Source: Choanephora cucurbitarum
Taxonomy: Eukaryota > Mucoromycota > Mucoromycetes > Mucorales > Choanephoraceae
Reading direction: 5' to 3'
Length of the DNA stretch: 29,401 bases
Assembly (NCBI GenBank): GCA_025331435.1
Contig: JAIWNI010000187.1
Location: forward strand, 1-29,401
The notes under the pieces were generated by a model. The model had not been told where the DNA came from, searched no databases, and worked only from the letters and a program-made list of their open reading frames with translations. Every line of letters starts with the position of its first letter. Positions within the stretch are counted from its first letter, which is position 1. Of the stretch, positions 19,400 to 28,724 are shown in pieces. The translations under genes were made by a program, and so were the position numbers.

Positions 19400-19730
19400 G
19401 GTCCTGGGAGAAAAAGACAAGAGGGAAAGGACACAATGCGCAGACGCACCGATGGTTGAATACGGGAATGCGCTGACAGCGCTGTAGATGCTAAAGACCT
19501 TCAACGAAAGGAATTGGATGCGATAACAGGTGTACGTTGAGTGTTGAGGCTTGGATTATCAAAGATGGAAAATAGTTGACGACCAGCTGTAAAAAAGAGA
19601 GCTAGCAGAGTGCTGACAAAAAGTAAGCTACGAGACAAGAAAAGGGACGAAGGAGGTAGATATAGAAGCAGAGTGAGAGACGAAGCTAGAGAAGAGATGC
19701 ACGCAAGCGGTCCAGACTAGATGGGACTAG
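19400..19730. repeat. Diverged repeat family, copy D
   Basis: Same orientation as copy A (2829-3260). Shared features are gttgagtgttgaggcttgg-like sequence, agctgtaaaaaagagag, and agagtgagagacgaagctagag against aaagtgagagatggagctagag in A. It lies about 1 kb to the left of the third arm copy, whereas copy A lies to the right of its arm, so the order is not simply conserved. Confidence 0.5.
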
Positions 19731-19810
19731 ATGGGACTGGATTAGACTGGATTAGACTGGATTAGACTGGATTAGACTGGATTAGACTGGATTAGACTGG
19801 ATTAGACTTA
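19731..19810. repeat. 10-bp minisatellite ATTAGACTGG
   Basis: Six perfect head-to-tail copies of attagactgg (19741-19800), with degenerate copies before (ctagatggga units) and after (attagactta). Copy A has only one related unit (gattggactgg near 3245), so the array is an expansion specific to this copy. Confidence 0.97.
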
Positions 19811-20098
19811 ACCACAAAACCATGGTAACGTATAAAGAACATTTATTCGGCTGATGTAAGAAGCATGGTGCCATTTTGAATACTCTGAACGGTTGTAGGC
19901 GTGATACGAGACAGTCATTCAGTTAGTTGTCGTTGCTCTATGGAATAGATCTCGCGCGATGAAAGAGGAAGGTTTGTTTCAAGGCATCGTGATGGAGTTT
20001 GCATGGTAATTCAAGAGAGTTAGGATGAAAAAATGGTGTGCGCTGGAGATTATTCGAAATAAGAAAAGAAAAGAAAAGGAATAAAGGTCTACATGTAT

Positions 20099-20287
20099 TC
20101 ATAAAAAAAAGGAAAAGAAGAGAGACATTGAGTTAAAAGTTGAAGTATTGAGTTTAACGACATTCCCAAACAAGGGATCCAGTATGTTTACAAGGGCTAA
20201 GAAGAAAATGGATGGAGGAACATTGAGTGCTATTGCTTTGTTCGAAATACTAGGCAGAAGTTTTTGAGAGGATTTGATTTCACCCAT
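20099..20287 (-). CDS. Small ORF, hypothetical
   Basis: An ATG at 20287 opens 62 codons (MGEIKSSQKLLPSISNKAIA, then SIFFLALVNILDPLFGNV). The middle is hydrophobic and the end is Phe-rich from a T/C tract. No family is recognised, and frames of this length are frequent by chance here. Confidence 0.2.
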   Translation of the reverse strand: MGEIKSSQKLLPSISNKAIALNVPPSIFFLALVNILDPLFGNVVKLNTSTFNSMSLFFSFFL

Positions 20288-20769
20288 ATGGAAATGATAT
20301 GATACTGGCGACTACAGCTTTGCTGCTGCCTCCATCATCTATACAGTCTTGTCTTAATCTTCTGTCTTTGTTTCTTTTTTGTAACAAGTGTCAATGCTGA
20401 GCAGAACTCATAAAGAAAATAAAGCACTTTTGGTCTTGCAGCTATGTCTGCATAATCGAGAAAAGAAAAAAAAACGAGATACAACCTTTCCTGAGTTAAC
20501 TAAAAGAAGACCAAGAGGATTTGTTGTAAGCAGTTTGTAAGGTCTGATTTGAAGGAAATTACAACAATGTTTGGCTATCATTCATTGCACACGATGACTA
20601 AAGCAATCGTCGACAGATAGAAGAATCTTTGCGGTTTGTGGCATACTGTTTGCAGCATAAACTAGTGTTGTCAGCCAGCTCTTCTGTTTTTACTAGATCT
20701 GTTGAGACATAGTTCTTTTACTTGAAGCTATGAGTTTAGGGTATGGAGAAAAAAACTAAAGCCCTCTTA

Positions 20770-21420
20770 CTCTCTTACTCAAAATAAGGTTTTGTGTTAC
20801 ACAGCTCTACGCTTTTTTTCATGTAAAATAGATTCTCTTATGGAAAAAGGCCAAAAGAAGAGAAAAAAAAAAAGAACTTAACCCGACCTAGCTAAACATG
20901 TAGTCAATATATACTTCAATAAGTGATTATAAAATATGCGCAAAAAAGAAGCTTCTTAGTTAAGTCAAGGAGCGATCCGATTGGTGCTTAACTGGTTACC
21001 GATCTTTCTTTTTCTCTCTCTCTATCTCTTTTTTTTTTCTTAGTATTAGTTATTTTCTAAGACCATCTTTATGGGCTGTTTAATGATCATAGTAGCTAAA
21101 GAGAAGAGGTAGCCAGATGTGATATGTTCGACACTATAGCAGTAAGTGATACAAGGGGAGTACGAGAGAAGCCAAATCCAATTTGGTTTCTGCCTTTTTT
21201 TTTGTTTGTTCCTTTGTTTCATTTCTACCACTTTTTCTTTTCTTTTTGTTTCTCAAACTTGCTCCAAAATCAGCAAAGATGGAGGCAAGCTGACCAAGTC
21301 TGTAGCTAAGAGAAGTAGCAGCAACAACAGCAAGAGCAATAACAGCCTTACCAACAATCACTTAGCGACGCGACATCTCAATTTTCATAATTGTTTTCTC
21401 CAAGTGCCTAATCTTGTTAT
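20770..21420. repeat. Third, diverged partial copy of the arm with an internal inversion
   Basis: 20770-20957 matches left arm about 1455-1656 (for example atatgcgcaaaaaagaagct). 21061-21420 matches about 2036-2395 (for example gagaagccaaatccaattt). Between them, 20958-21060 matches the reverse complement of the corresponding arm segment (1657-2033), shortened by roughly 270 bases. Substitutions are common, so this copy is much older than the arm pair. The flipped piece is bounded by cttag on the left and ctaag on the right. Confidence 0.88.
21134..21388 (-). pseudogene. Diverged copy of the repeat-encoded membrane protein
   Basis: The ATG at 21388 starts MKIEMSRR, matching MKTKMPRH of the arm copies, but meets a TAA after eight codons. 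The frame one step over then reads on as VIVGKAVIALAVVAATSLSY, keeping the hydrophobic helix. It continues with RLGQLASIFADFGAS against KLGQLTSIFADLGIS in the arms, a lysine/arginine-rich stretch, and the same end KAETKLDLASLVL..LLYHLLL. The conserved core and C-terminus in an old copy suggest that a real protein was once encoded. Many differences change amino acids, so present constraint is weak or absent. Confidence 0.5.
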
Positions 21421-21430
21421 GCTAGATTGA

Positions 21431-22680
21431 CTCTCAGTCTACACATCTTCAATCCCTTCCTCTTCTTTTTTTTTTATATCGACGGACGATTGCTTCCGTA
21501 GCAGTCGACTAGAGTAAGTAAACAAACAGATGGCAAGCAAAGACTTAACTGAGTTGACTTTATGTCTTTGATTAGGTTAAAGAAAGCGGTTATGAAAAGG
21601 ATATAACTCGCATGTTTGTAGTCAAGTGAATGAGAGTAACATGGGTGAGGCTAGTGTAGATGCAAAGGATAAAAGGATCAATTAGAATACGATGATACGA
21701 TGGATATCGTGAATTGACTAAACATGCAAAGCAGACGCTAAAAGCATGGATAAGACACGAGTCAGAGGTTAACAAAATGAGAAAAAGAGGCGTATACAAA
21801 TAGATTGAACAGAGCAAGTTTGGTTCACAGTGGAAGTGCATCTCCTGAGGCTGGTTGCTGAATATTTTCTGCTGCTTGTTACCTAGAGTTCATAAGATCT
21901 ACGATACTTGGGCATATGCATGAACTTCTTCTTTCTTAGTAGAAGGGCTTCAACTCATCAAGTGTGATGCATTGTACAATAAAACTGAAACTCGTTGTGT
22001 TCTCTTGTCTTTTTCCAAAAGGTAATTACTTCGTTGTAAAGTAAGACAGCCTGACCATTGTGCGTGTATAGTTAGTCATTCAGTCTGTCCTTACAGTCTT
22101 TGTATGTAGTAGAAAGGACCTTCGCGTTATATCAAGAAAAAAGGAGGGAAAAAAGAGAAAGACCAGAATTAGCATTATTCTTGTGCTGAACTCAACGAGC
22201 AGCATATGAGTTGGCAGAAGGACTGGCGCAATATCAATAAAGAGCATGCTGCAAATTAATGTTTACAACTGAGTTTGACGGAAACATATATATATATCAT
22301 GAAGTGCTGTAAATGAGGATATACAAGGATGGAACTGCCTGAATATGAAGAATACGATAGATGGATGGGAAATCTATGAGACTCAAGAAGATCTGCATCT
22401 GATCTATGCTGTGCGAAGACTAATGTTGTGGGTTGCTGTAGAATGATGGTTATACAATGTAGGGTGTGGTGTCTGACAATAGCTTGGTCTGCTTATGACA
22501 GTGTTACGGAGATCAAAGAAGAGTCTGACTGTCAAGAGAAGCTATGGCATTTGATAGTCAGTACTTTCTATTTACGTCTGTTTTAATTTCGAGTAATGCC
22601 ATAAAGCACACAGCAGAGAAAAAACAAACATTCAAGCAGCAAAGACAGAATCTCATTTCATTTCATTTTATTTTATATCA
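21431..22680. other. Intergenic, nothing firm
   Basis: No gene called. An 83-codon minus-strand frame at 21590-21841 is hydrophobic and unsupported. Sequence near 22300-22500 has faint similarity to copy A (ttgctgtagaatgatgg), too weak to assign. A short AT microsatellite lies near 22290. Confidence 0.35.
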
Positions 22681-22832
22681 AAAATAATGGCTCCAACGAG
22701 TCAAACTATCGCCACTAAATAATACTTCGTCTAAGACCTAACCTGCCTCTCTATTGCCTTATCCCCGAGAAAAAAACGAAGGCATAAAAAAAAAGAAAGG
22801 TTTGTCCGAGAAATTTTATACCCCCAAGATAG

Positions 22833-23021
22833 AGTCAAATAGACCCCATAGGAACCGAGATCACCTACCTTAAACAGGAAAAGAACCGTACAGTGAGCAC
22901 TGTTACCGCAGAAGATGCCCTGACAAACAGCCTATTACTTCCAGATTTCACCTCATACCAAAGCCTTGAGCATAGTGATTCCGTTTCCACTCACAATCGA
23001 CTAGTATCTTCAGAAGCATAA
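22833..23021 (+). CDS. Candidate 3' exon, unknown protein
   Basis: After a possible acceptor (ccaagatag, AG at 22831-22832), 62 codons read without a stop: SQIDPIGTEITYLKQEKNRT, then VSTVTAEDALTNSLLLPDFT, then SYQSLEHSDSVSTHN, to the TAA at 23019-23021. The composition is balanced, unlike the low-complexity frames around it. A likely upstream start is an ATG at about 22688 (MAPTSQTIATK, in an aaaataatggct context), followed by a CTAAC branch-like site near 22740. The joining is not resolved. The function is unknown. A minus-strand candidate converges on its 3' end. Confidence 0.35.
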   Translation, partial: SQIDPIGTEITYLKQEKNRTVSTVTAEDALTNSLLLPDFTSYQSLEHSDSVSTHNRLVSSEA

Positions 23022-23400
23022 GCACAAACAGCTTAAAAAGTAAGCGCGATTTCTTTTGGAAAAAAAACCCTCCGATGTGTTAAATCCAAACTTCAGGGCC
23101 AAGTAGTCAATTTGGTCTGTAGATTCAAAACAGCTGAAAAGAAAATAAGTGAAAAAAAAAAACGAGTTGTACTTGTTAACGAAGATGTTAGCGAGTGAGA
23201 AGTAGAAAAGAAAAAAAAACACAAGCGTACATATGTAAGGGAGGGTATGCTTTCGACTTACTCAACAAGGTGTCTAATTGATAAAGCGAGAGTTTTTTTT
23301 TTTGGATATCAACCAGAGACACTCACTTTCACAGATGCTACCAGAGGCATCCCCCTTGGTAAGAGCAATCACCGATTAGTTTATGCTTGCCGAGATAGGA
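23012..23400 (-). other. Possible minus-strand exons
   Basis: After a strong acceptor (cttattttcttttcag, near 23127) the minus strand reads CFESTDQIDYLALKFGFNTS and on to a TGA at about 23012. Upstream are GTGAGT and GTAAGT donor-like sites and a CGCTAAC branch-like site (about 23180-23320). It could be the 3' part of a small multi-intron gene. Its extent and function are unknown. Confidence 0.25.
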
Positions 23401-23435
23401 TCAGTAGGACTTGCAGGGTTACTTGACAATGTTTT

Positions 23436-24875
23436 CTAATCCTCTTCTCTTTCTTTTCCTTCGTTCTTAAGGGAAGACCTTAGAAAAGCAAGCCAACCTG
23501 TGTGTAACATCTTACCAGAGAGTCAAAGGATTTGCAAGAGCTAGAGGGGCTTCTTTTCTTGATACAATCGCTTTCACTGCTGAATGGCTCAACGAAGACT
23601 TTAGTTGTGTCCATCGGTGTATGTTGCTGTATTTTGACATGCCAATCTCTCTCTTGATTTTTTTCGTCCACTTTTTTCTTTTTCTGCCATGACGACCTTT
23701 TGCGTTTTCTTTGGATTGGTGTTGCCATGTCTAAAGACAACACGTATTAGTCAAGCACACTGAATCTTGACATTTCCATCATAGTACAGACGGTATAAAA
23801 ATAGCTCAAGCATTGTTGGCATGATATTAACAAGCGAATGTTGCCATCACCCAAATACTTTGTGCATCTGTTGATAAAGAGTCTAAACGTGTGGAACATT
23901 GAAGTGTCATTGCTGCCATGATGGTTTGTACCCGAAGACATCACCTCGAACGAATCATCAATGTGCTGGTATAAGAGCTTAGGTCTTATCCGTACCTTTA
24001 GCACAATATCAAGCTAAACATTGCTCCAAGTTGTAAGATAGCCAACATCACAGCATTTAGCTACGATAGAAAGACAGGGCAAGGAAAACAATGGTTAGTA
24101 AAAAATCACACCCTTTCTATTTACTTATAGTTTACCAGTAAATGAACCAAGCATTAGAATGTACCGACTGTATTGATATGCTACGATGCTTATAGCGATA
24201 CATAGACAAGATGCACCGAATTGGATCAACCTATATAGAACAGGCATCTCTTTCGTGGCTAGATAGTTACTAGCTTGGCGGATCTGTCAAACTGACTGCA
24301 CTCGTGCTTCAAAAATTGCCAGTTGATTGAGAATCTGTTGCCTTCTGTACCTGAAATAACCTTCTGCGCATCGCTTGCTTTTTTGTTGTAAGTTGACAAA
24401 CTCGGTATATATAAAGTGCCATTGTCAAGTGACATAATTGTGTATACATTAAGTGTATCATTCTACGCCTACAAAAAGAAAGAGTTAGAGAGAGAGTTAG
24501 AATAAGTCCTTTCTTTGAGCAATACAAGATACGACATACCTTCAGTATCTAGTTCAATTACACGATAGGAGTATAGACGCACAGAATGACATTAGTATCA
24601 ACATCTCTGATAGAAGGAGTAAAGGTATACTGAACAATGTGAGAAAACGTCCTGTTGACATGTTCATTCTCCAAAACTTTTAGTATCACTATGGTAATAC
24701 GATGATGATGTTACCAATAGTCCATGCTGTGCATATCTTACATATAGAGCCTCTTGTCGTTTATCTTAATGATTTGATCCTGATAGACGCATTAAAGATA
24801 GTATGTGAGCAAGCTATCAAATACATTTGCAGTGCTGTCTGAAGGAGAAGCAAACTTGATTAGTACCTTGCGTCC
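23436..24875 (-). CDS. Probable multi-exon gene, membrane-associated, unknown
   Basis: Three introns on one strand have good donor, branch and acceptor signals: 24741-24652 (GTAAGA, TACTAA, CAACAG, 90 nt), 24539-24469 (GTATGT, TTCTAAC, TTTTTGTAG, 71 nt) and 24135-24061 (GTAAAC, TTACTAAC, TATCGTAG, 75 nt). Another strong acceptor lies at about 24876. Exonic sequence includes GRKVLIKFASPSDSTA, HIVQYTFTPSIRDVDTNVIL, NVYTIMSLDNGTLYIPSLST and GNRFSINWQFLKHECSQF. A hydrophobic segment (LIQFGASCLCIAISIV) follows, then a region with DDSFEVMSSGTNHHGSND, and a basic, serine-rich tail (KRKRSSWQKKKK, VFVEPFSSESDCIKKRS) ending at about 23436. The order suggests an ectodomain, a membrane helix and a cytoplasmic tail. 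At least one in-frame TAG and some unresolved joins remain, so the model is a sketch and it may be a pseudogene. Confidence 0.4.
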
Positions 24876-24899
24876 CTGTTTGAAAAGAAAAGGAAAAAG

Positions 24900-25990
24900 A
24901 GGAAACGAAAATGTTGTGTTATTGTCTGAGAGCGGTATAGCTGATTATATGGGCTGAAAAACAAAAGCATATGAGTTTGTATGGGAAGAAGGAAAACAAT
25001 GGTCAATGACTGGCTCATTCGCGTGATATTAGTCTGTTGTTTGCCTGTTGTTTGCCTGTTGATCAACTATTCCTGAGTGAAGAAAGTCGTGTTTGATAAA
25101 TCAAGTTAATTCGATATTGGCTTTTTGAATGCATGTCTTTTTTTTTGTTGGTATAGAATCCTTAGACATATTGGTTACAGACACTGATTTTTTTGAAGTA
25201 CAACTACTTTTTTTGTGTCAAGTGCTTTAGAAGTATGATTTACTACTTTGTTTTATTGATGTTACTATTGTTGTCTTGAAAAAAAACAGTAGGTCTCAAC
25301 TTCTTCAGTTTGTCAACCAATGGTAAAAAGAAAAAGAAGAAAGAAAAGCGATTGGACATTAAGTTGGCAAGTAGCCTTTGTATAAAAATTGTAGGTGATA
25401 GAAAGTAGAGAATAAAGAAAGCCTGGCAAGAGAAATCAAGAAATCAGCTTTAACAGCATGAAAGAACCTTACTTTTGAAATTTTTCTGTCTTACTAAAAT
25501 GTAACTGCTATTAAGTATTGCAGTTGAAGGTTGTTTTATGACAACGCAATTCTATCGCAACAAAAGTAGATTGAAAGACGTTAAACTTTGAAAAAAAAGA
25601 GCAAGTTTGACCGGTTGCTATAAGCTGTTGCTACAGTGCACTGGGTTTGCAGATACATATGAAATAGTTTGTGAGTGCAAATGCTCCGGCATTTGTGCTG
25701 TCACTGAGCTGTTTAAGGATTTTTTTGTATTTACATATGCAAAAATATGTGTAGACATATTTTTATATGTATAGACAAATGTCGTCAGCTGATCACGCCT
25801 ATCAGCGGCTCATTAATTCCTAATAGGAATGTCTCGTTTAAGCTTAAGCATTAATGAAAAAGTGATTGTAGAGCTGCTTTGAGTGAATAAGCTCCATACG
25901 CTTAAACTACCATCAGGGCTTATAATGCTTCCCTACATATGTCTTATATGAAGAATGCCAATGATACTTATTTAGAATAATTGGCAAATT
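24900..25990. other. Upstream or intergenic region, no clear gene
   Basis: A minus-strand ATG near 25014 (MSQSLTIVFLLPIQTHMLLF) could be the first exon of the gene at 23436-24875, but no donor links it. The direct repeat tgtttgcctgt occurs at about 25035-25060. Nothing else is recognised to 25990. Confidence 0.25.
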
Positions 25991-26013
25991 TGGTATTTTA
26001 TCGTTTATTGATA

Positions 26014-26187
26014 CAATAGTCGCTCGATTTAAAAGTGTCTGATTTAGGAGTATGCTTAATATAAGAATAGCAACCCTTTTACTTGAAAATCACATCAAGC
26101 ACTACAATATCATTCGATTTGAGAACATGCTCACTATAAGAGTGTATCTATGAAAAATATGCACACTCTTAAATCAAGCGACTATTG
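26014..26187. mobile_element. 174-bp MITE, TA target duplication, Tc1/mariner-like
   Basis: Terminal inverted repeats start CAATAGTCGC at both ends and extend 25 bp with two mismatches. TA duplicates flank it (26012-26013 and 26188-26189). It has no coding capacity, so it is non-autonomous. The inside holds two imperfect direct copies of a roughly 30-bp module (gattt-rich, then ataagaat/ataagagt), as in some pogo-like MITEs. Its termini differ from those of the full mariner element at 8973-10294, so a different transposase must have moved it. Confidence 0.9.
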
Positions 26188-26347
26188 TATGTGAGTAGCT
26201 CTTTAAGCTATGCTTCCAGAAGGTAGCCGCTTCTTTGTCTGCTTCAGTTATTCTTTTGTATCTATCCAAAGCGCATATGGCTTTAAGGAATAAGGCAAAC
26301 GTCTTCAATAACCATCGGGAGCGACTTGTAAAAAGAATGGTAGTCAT
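26174..26347 (-). CDS. 3' coding remnant read into the MITE
   Basis: An ATG at 26347 (probably internal to a longer protein) reads MTTILFTSRSRWLLKTFALF and DRYKRITEADKEAATFWKHS, then enters the MITE, which supplies the last residues and a TGA (26176-26174). Without the insertion the same frame would have ended a few codons further on, after YSHINKR. Upstream, to about 26740, the minus strand shows further coding-like pieces in shifting frames (for example WCLVFIVSFNPEFTGVF, and DADYAKQLETSSMI after a T8 run). This looks like the tail of a decaying or error-broken gene of unknown function. Confidence 0.35.
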   Translation of the reverse strand: MTTILFTSRSRWLLKTFALFLKAICALDRYKRITEADKEAATFWKHSLKSYSHTIVA

Positions 26348-26900
26348 TTTTCTATAGATATAATCATGGATGAAGTTTCTAATTGCTTGGCATAATCCGC
26401 ATCCGTAAAAAAAATGGGGCTAAAAATTGATGACACCTGCTTTTCCTTTCTTCACCAGTCTAAAGGTAAATAATTTATATGAAGCAGAGGGCCTAGTCAA
26501 TAATAGAATGAACAAAGGAGTCAACAGGGAAGCAAATAACAGAGTTGGCAATAAACACACCAGTAAATTCAGGGTTAAATGAGACGATGAAAACCAAGCA
26601 CCAATCTTTTTGAAAATTGATGATAGTCAGAGCAAAAAAGATAAAGAGCCAATGATTCCTATTCAAGACATTATTTCATCAATAAGCATCCTGTTATCAA
26701 ATGCTTAGATAATTATATGAAGAATCATTCATTGCTTCTTCTTTATCATTGCTTTCAAGAAAGATTGTCGTTTATTATGAAGTTTGAAAAAAGAAATGAG
26801 GCGAGTACGAAGAGTACCCTGTGTATACTATAAATTGAAGTGCGAATGAGAAGAAGAAAATCAACTTTACTGCTTTGATTTAACAAAACAAGCAAATGTC
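26348..26900 (-). pseudogene. Broken upstream part of the MITE-invaded gene
   Basis: Minus-strand frames carrying coding-like sequence switch several times. Near 26730 there is SNDKEEAMNDSSYNYLS. At 26660-26480 there is NRNHWLFIFFALTIINFQKD followed by FNPEFTGVFIANSVICFPVD. Near 26450-26400 there is GEERKSRCHQFLAPFF. Frame changes coincide with homopolymers such as T8 (26407-26414). I cannot build a continuous protein and do not assign a family. Confidence 0.25.
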
Positions 26901-27149
26901 ATATTTACGTGAATTATTGAAAGGCTTTTCGACTTCATTTGGTATTTAAAGAATGGAGAAAGACATCTGTTATGCTAAGAAAGAAGCCCTTTGAGGGCAA
27001 GAATTAATTGACAAGCATATAATTGCTGTAGCATAAGTTTCAAACAAATCGAAAATTCTTCCCTCATACACAAGTGGTTGCTTTACATACATCCATTTGG
27101 TCGGCTCTTAGAGAAAAAATGATACCTCAATTCATGAAGTAAATGCTAA
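26901..27149. other. Intergenic gap, nothing seen
   Basis: AT-rich sequence with no recognised feature. Confidence 0.35.
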
Positions 27150-28315
27150 TCTCTTCTTTGTTATTCGCTGCAATTGTTGGACCTAAATGAAGACGCACCT
27201 CAGCTACTATTCTCAGCTTTGAGTGTTTCTTCAGAATTGGCTTTCTACTTCCCCTTCCCTTCTCTCGTTTTTGTCCCGCTACAATCCGCAGAGAGCCTGT
27301 TGCTTGTATCTAACGTTTTAAGAGGTGTTTGGATTTAAAAGGTACCAGACTTTTTTAATTGAAGTAACTTTTTCAAGTTTCAAACCGAATCTGTAATGTT
27401 TTCAACCTGACTTTAGCCTATTTTTTCTCAAGCGTTGATAACGAACAATGCTATATCCAATAACACGGTGATAAATTAGGCAGTCGAGTTAGATTGTAAT
27501 GGTTAGTATCCGTTCTTGAAAGAAAAAACATACGCCTTTTTCAATTTAAGCACCTCTTAAAAGGCTGCTTTCTGTCTTCAGGGGAAAAGAACAATATGTA
27601 AAAAGGAAAGACGCAGTAAGCTGTCTTTGTTAATCAATTTCGAAGCTTGCCAAGAGGTCTTTTTCAACCTTCCTGATAAATTCGCAAAAAAAAATGGGCA
27701 CTTTTATCTTTACTTTGGCTTTAAACCAACTCCAGAGAGTCCTATATATGTCCTCCATGTGTCTGTGTATTTGACGTCTTCTAGGCACAGCCAGTGCGTC
27801 TTAGTGATCATACGCAAGACAGTGCTTTGAAAATACTTAAAATATTGACTTCTGTTGTGATCCCCAAAGCATATGAACTCAAGAATGCTAACTACAAAAC
27901 GTTTGTAAAGTATAAAGCCGTTAGTGTACAATTATTCAAGCGGAAGATGGCTTTGTCTGCCATGTCAATGAACAGAAGATGTTTGTTTTTGAAGAGAGAC
28001 GTAGCGATACAGTTCCAGTTCCTCCTCAAGATATGATTGATTGGCTTCAAGTCTTTGATTTGCAAGCCCAATCTAGGGTATGATATATATGATAGCGATG
28101 TTTATATATGGATGTGATAGCTAACAATAAATTGTTTTACAGCAAATTTGAGGGCAACAAGATGAAGTCAAAGGGCCGTTAAGAAAGGAAAACATTGGAA
28201 GGTTTGTGAGAGAGAGAGATAAGAAGCAATAAGAGATATAGCTGAAGCAAAACATATGGCATTGATAGATTGTAAGCTTCTAACGATGACACCAGTAAAG
28301 CATACTCCCTTCTGA
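27150..28315 (+). pseudogene. Spliced but frame-broken gene, unknown
   Basis: Plus-strand coding-like segments run through the region: NEDAPQLLFSALSVSSELAF (about 27190-27250), a segment after a tgtcttcag acceptor at 27581 containing NFEACQEVFFNLPDKFAKKN, SALKILKILTSVVIPKAYEL (about 27825-27885), and EDGFVCHVNEQKMFVFEERR plus PPQDMIDWLQVFDLQAQS (to 28077). A good intron follows at 28078-28142 (GTATGA, GCTAACA, TTTTACAG, 65 nt). Beyond it lie GQQDEVKGPLRKENIGRFVR and EAIRDIAEAKHMALIDCK, separated by a frame change in a (GA)n run, ending at the TGA at 28313. The spliced layout plus repeated frame changes suggest a recent pseudogene or indel errors. No family is recognised. Confidence 0.4.
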
Positions 28316-28724
28316 TGATGAACGATAATGATATTAATATTTGCATAGTGAAAAATTTCTTTTCATGTCATCTTATTTTATGCTTGTCAGACTATTATTA
28401 TATCTTGTTTGCACAAAGCAATCGCTCATGAATTAAAAATACATTCAAGTAACCCAGTCCTAGTGTTGTAATGCTGTTCCTAAGCAGATATTTTCCATGG
28501 TCGCTTTGATGATGTTATCTCACAGTACACACACAGTTCTTTCCAATACAGAAGTAATGCTAAAAGTGGCTCTCATTTTCTATTGCAATGGCAGCACTAA
28601 GAGTTTATTGATCTCATACTCCTTTATTAAAGATAATAAACAACGATGTCTTTAGAACTTTCATTATAGGGATAAAATATTTTTTTTTCTATCTGCAAAA
28701 ATAGCCGGTGGATAAATGAATATG
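28316..28724. other. Intergenic between convergent candidates
   Basis: AT-rich, with no gene called. It separates the plus-strand gene at 27150-28315 from the minus-strand gene at 28725-29401. Confidence 0.35.

Noticed and set aside
21590..21841. 83-codon minus-strand frame near the third arm copy
   Set aside because: Hydrophobic, no counterpart in the arms at the same place, and of a length expected by chance.
26480..26660. HW...W-L-I pattern resembling a Ulp1/SENP-type cysteine protease
   Set aside because: Only two short hydrophobic similarities fit. The catalytic Asp and Cys context is absent, and the frames are broken.
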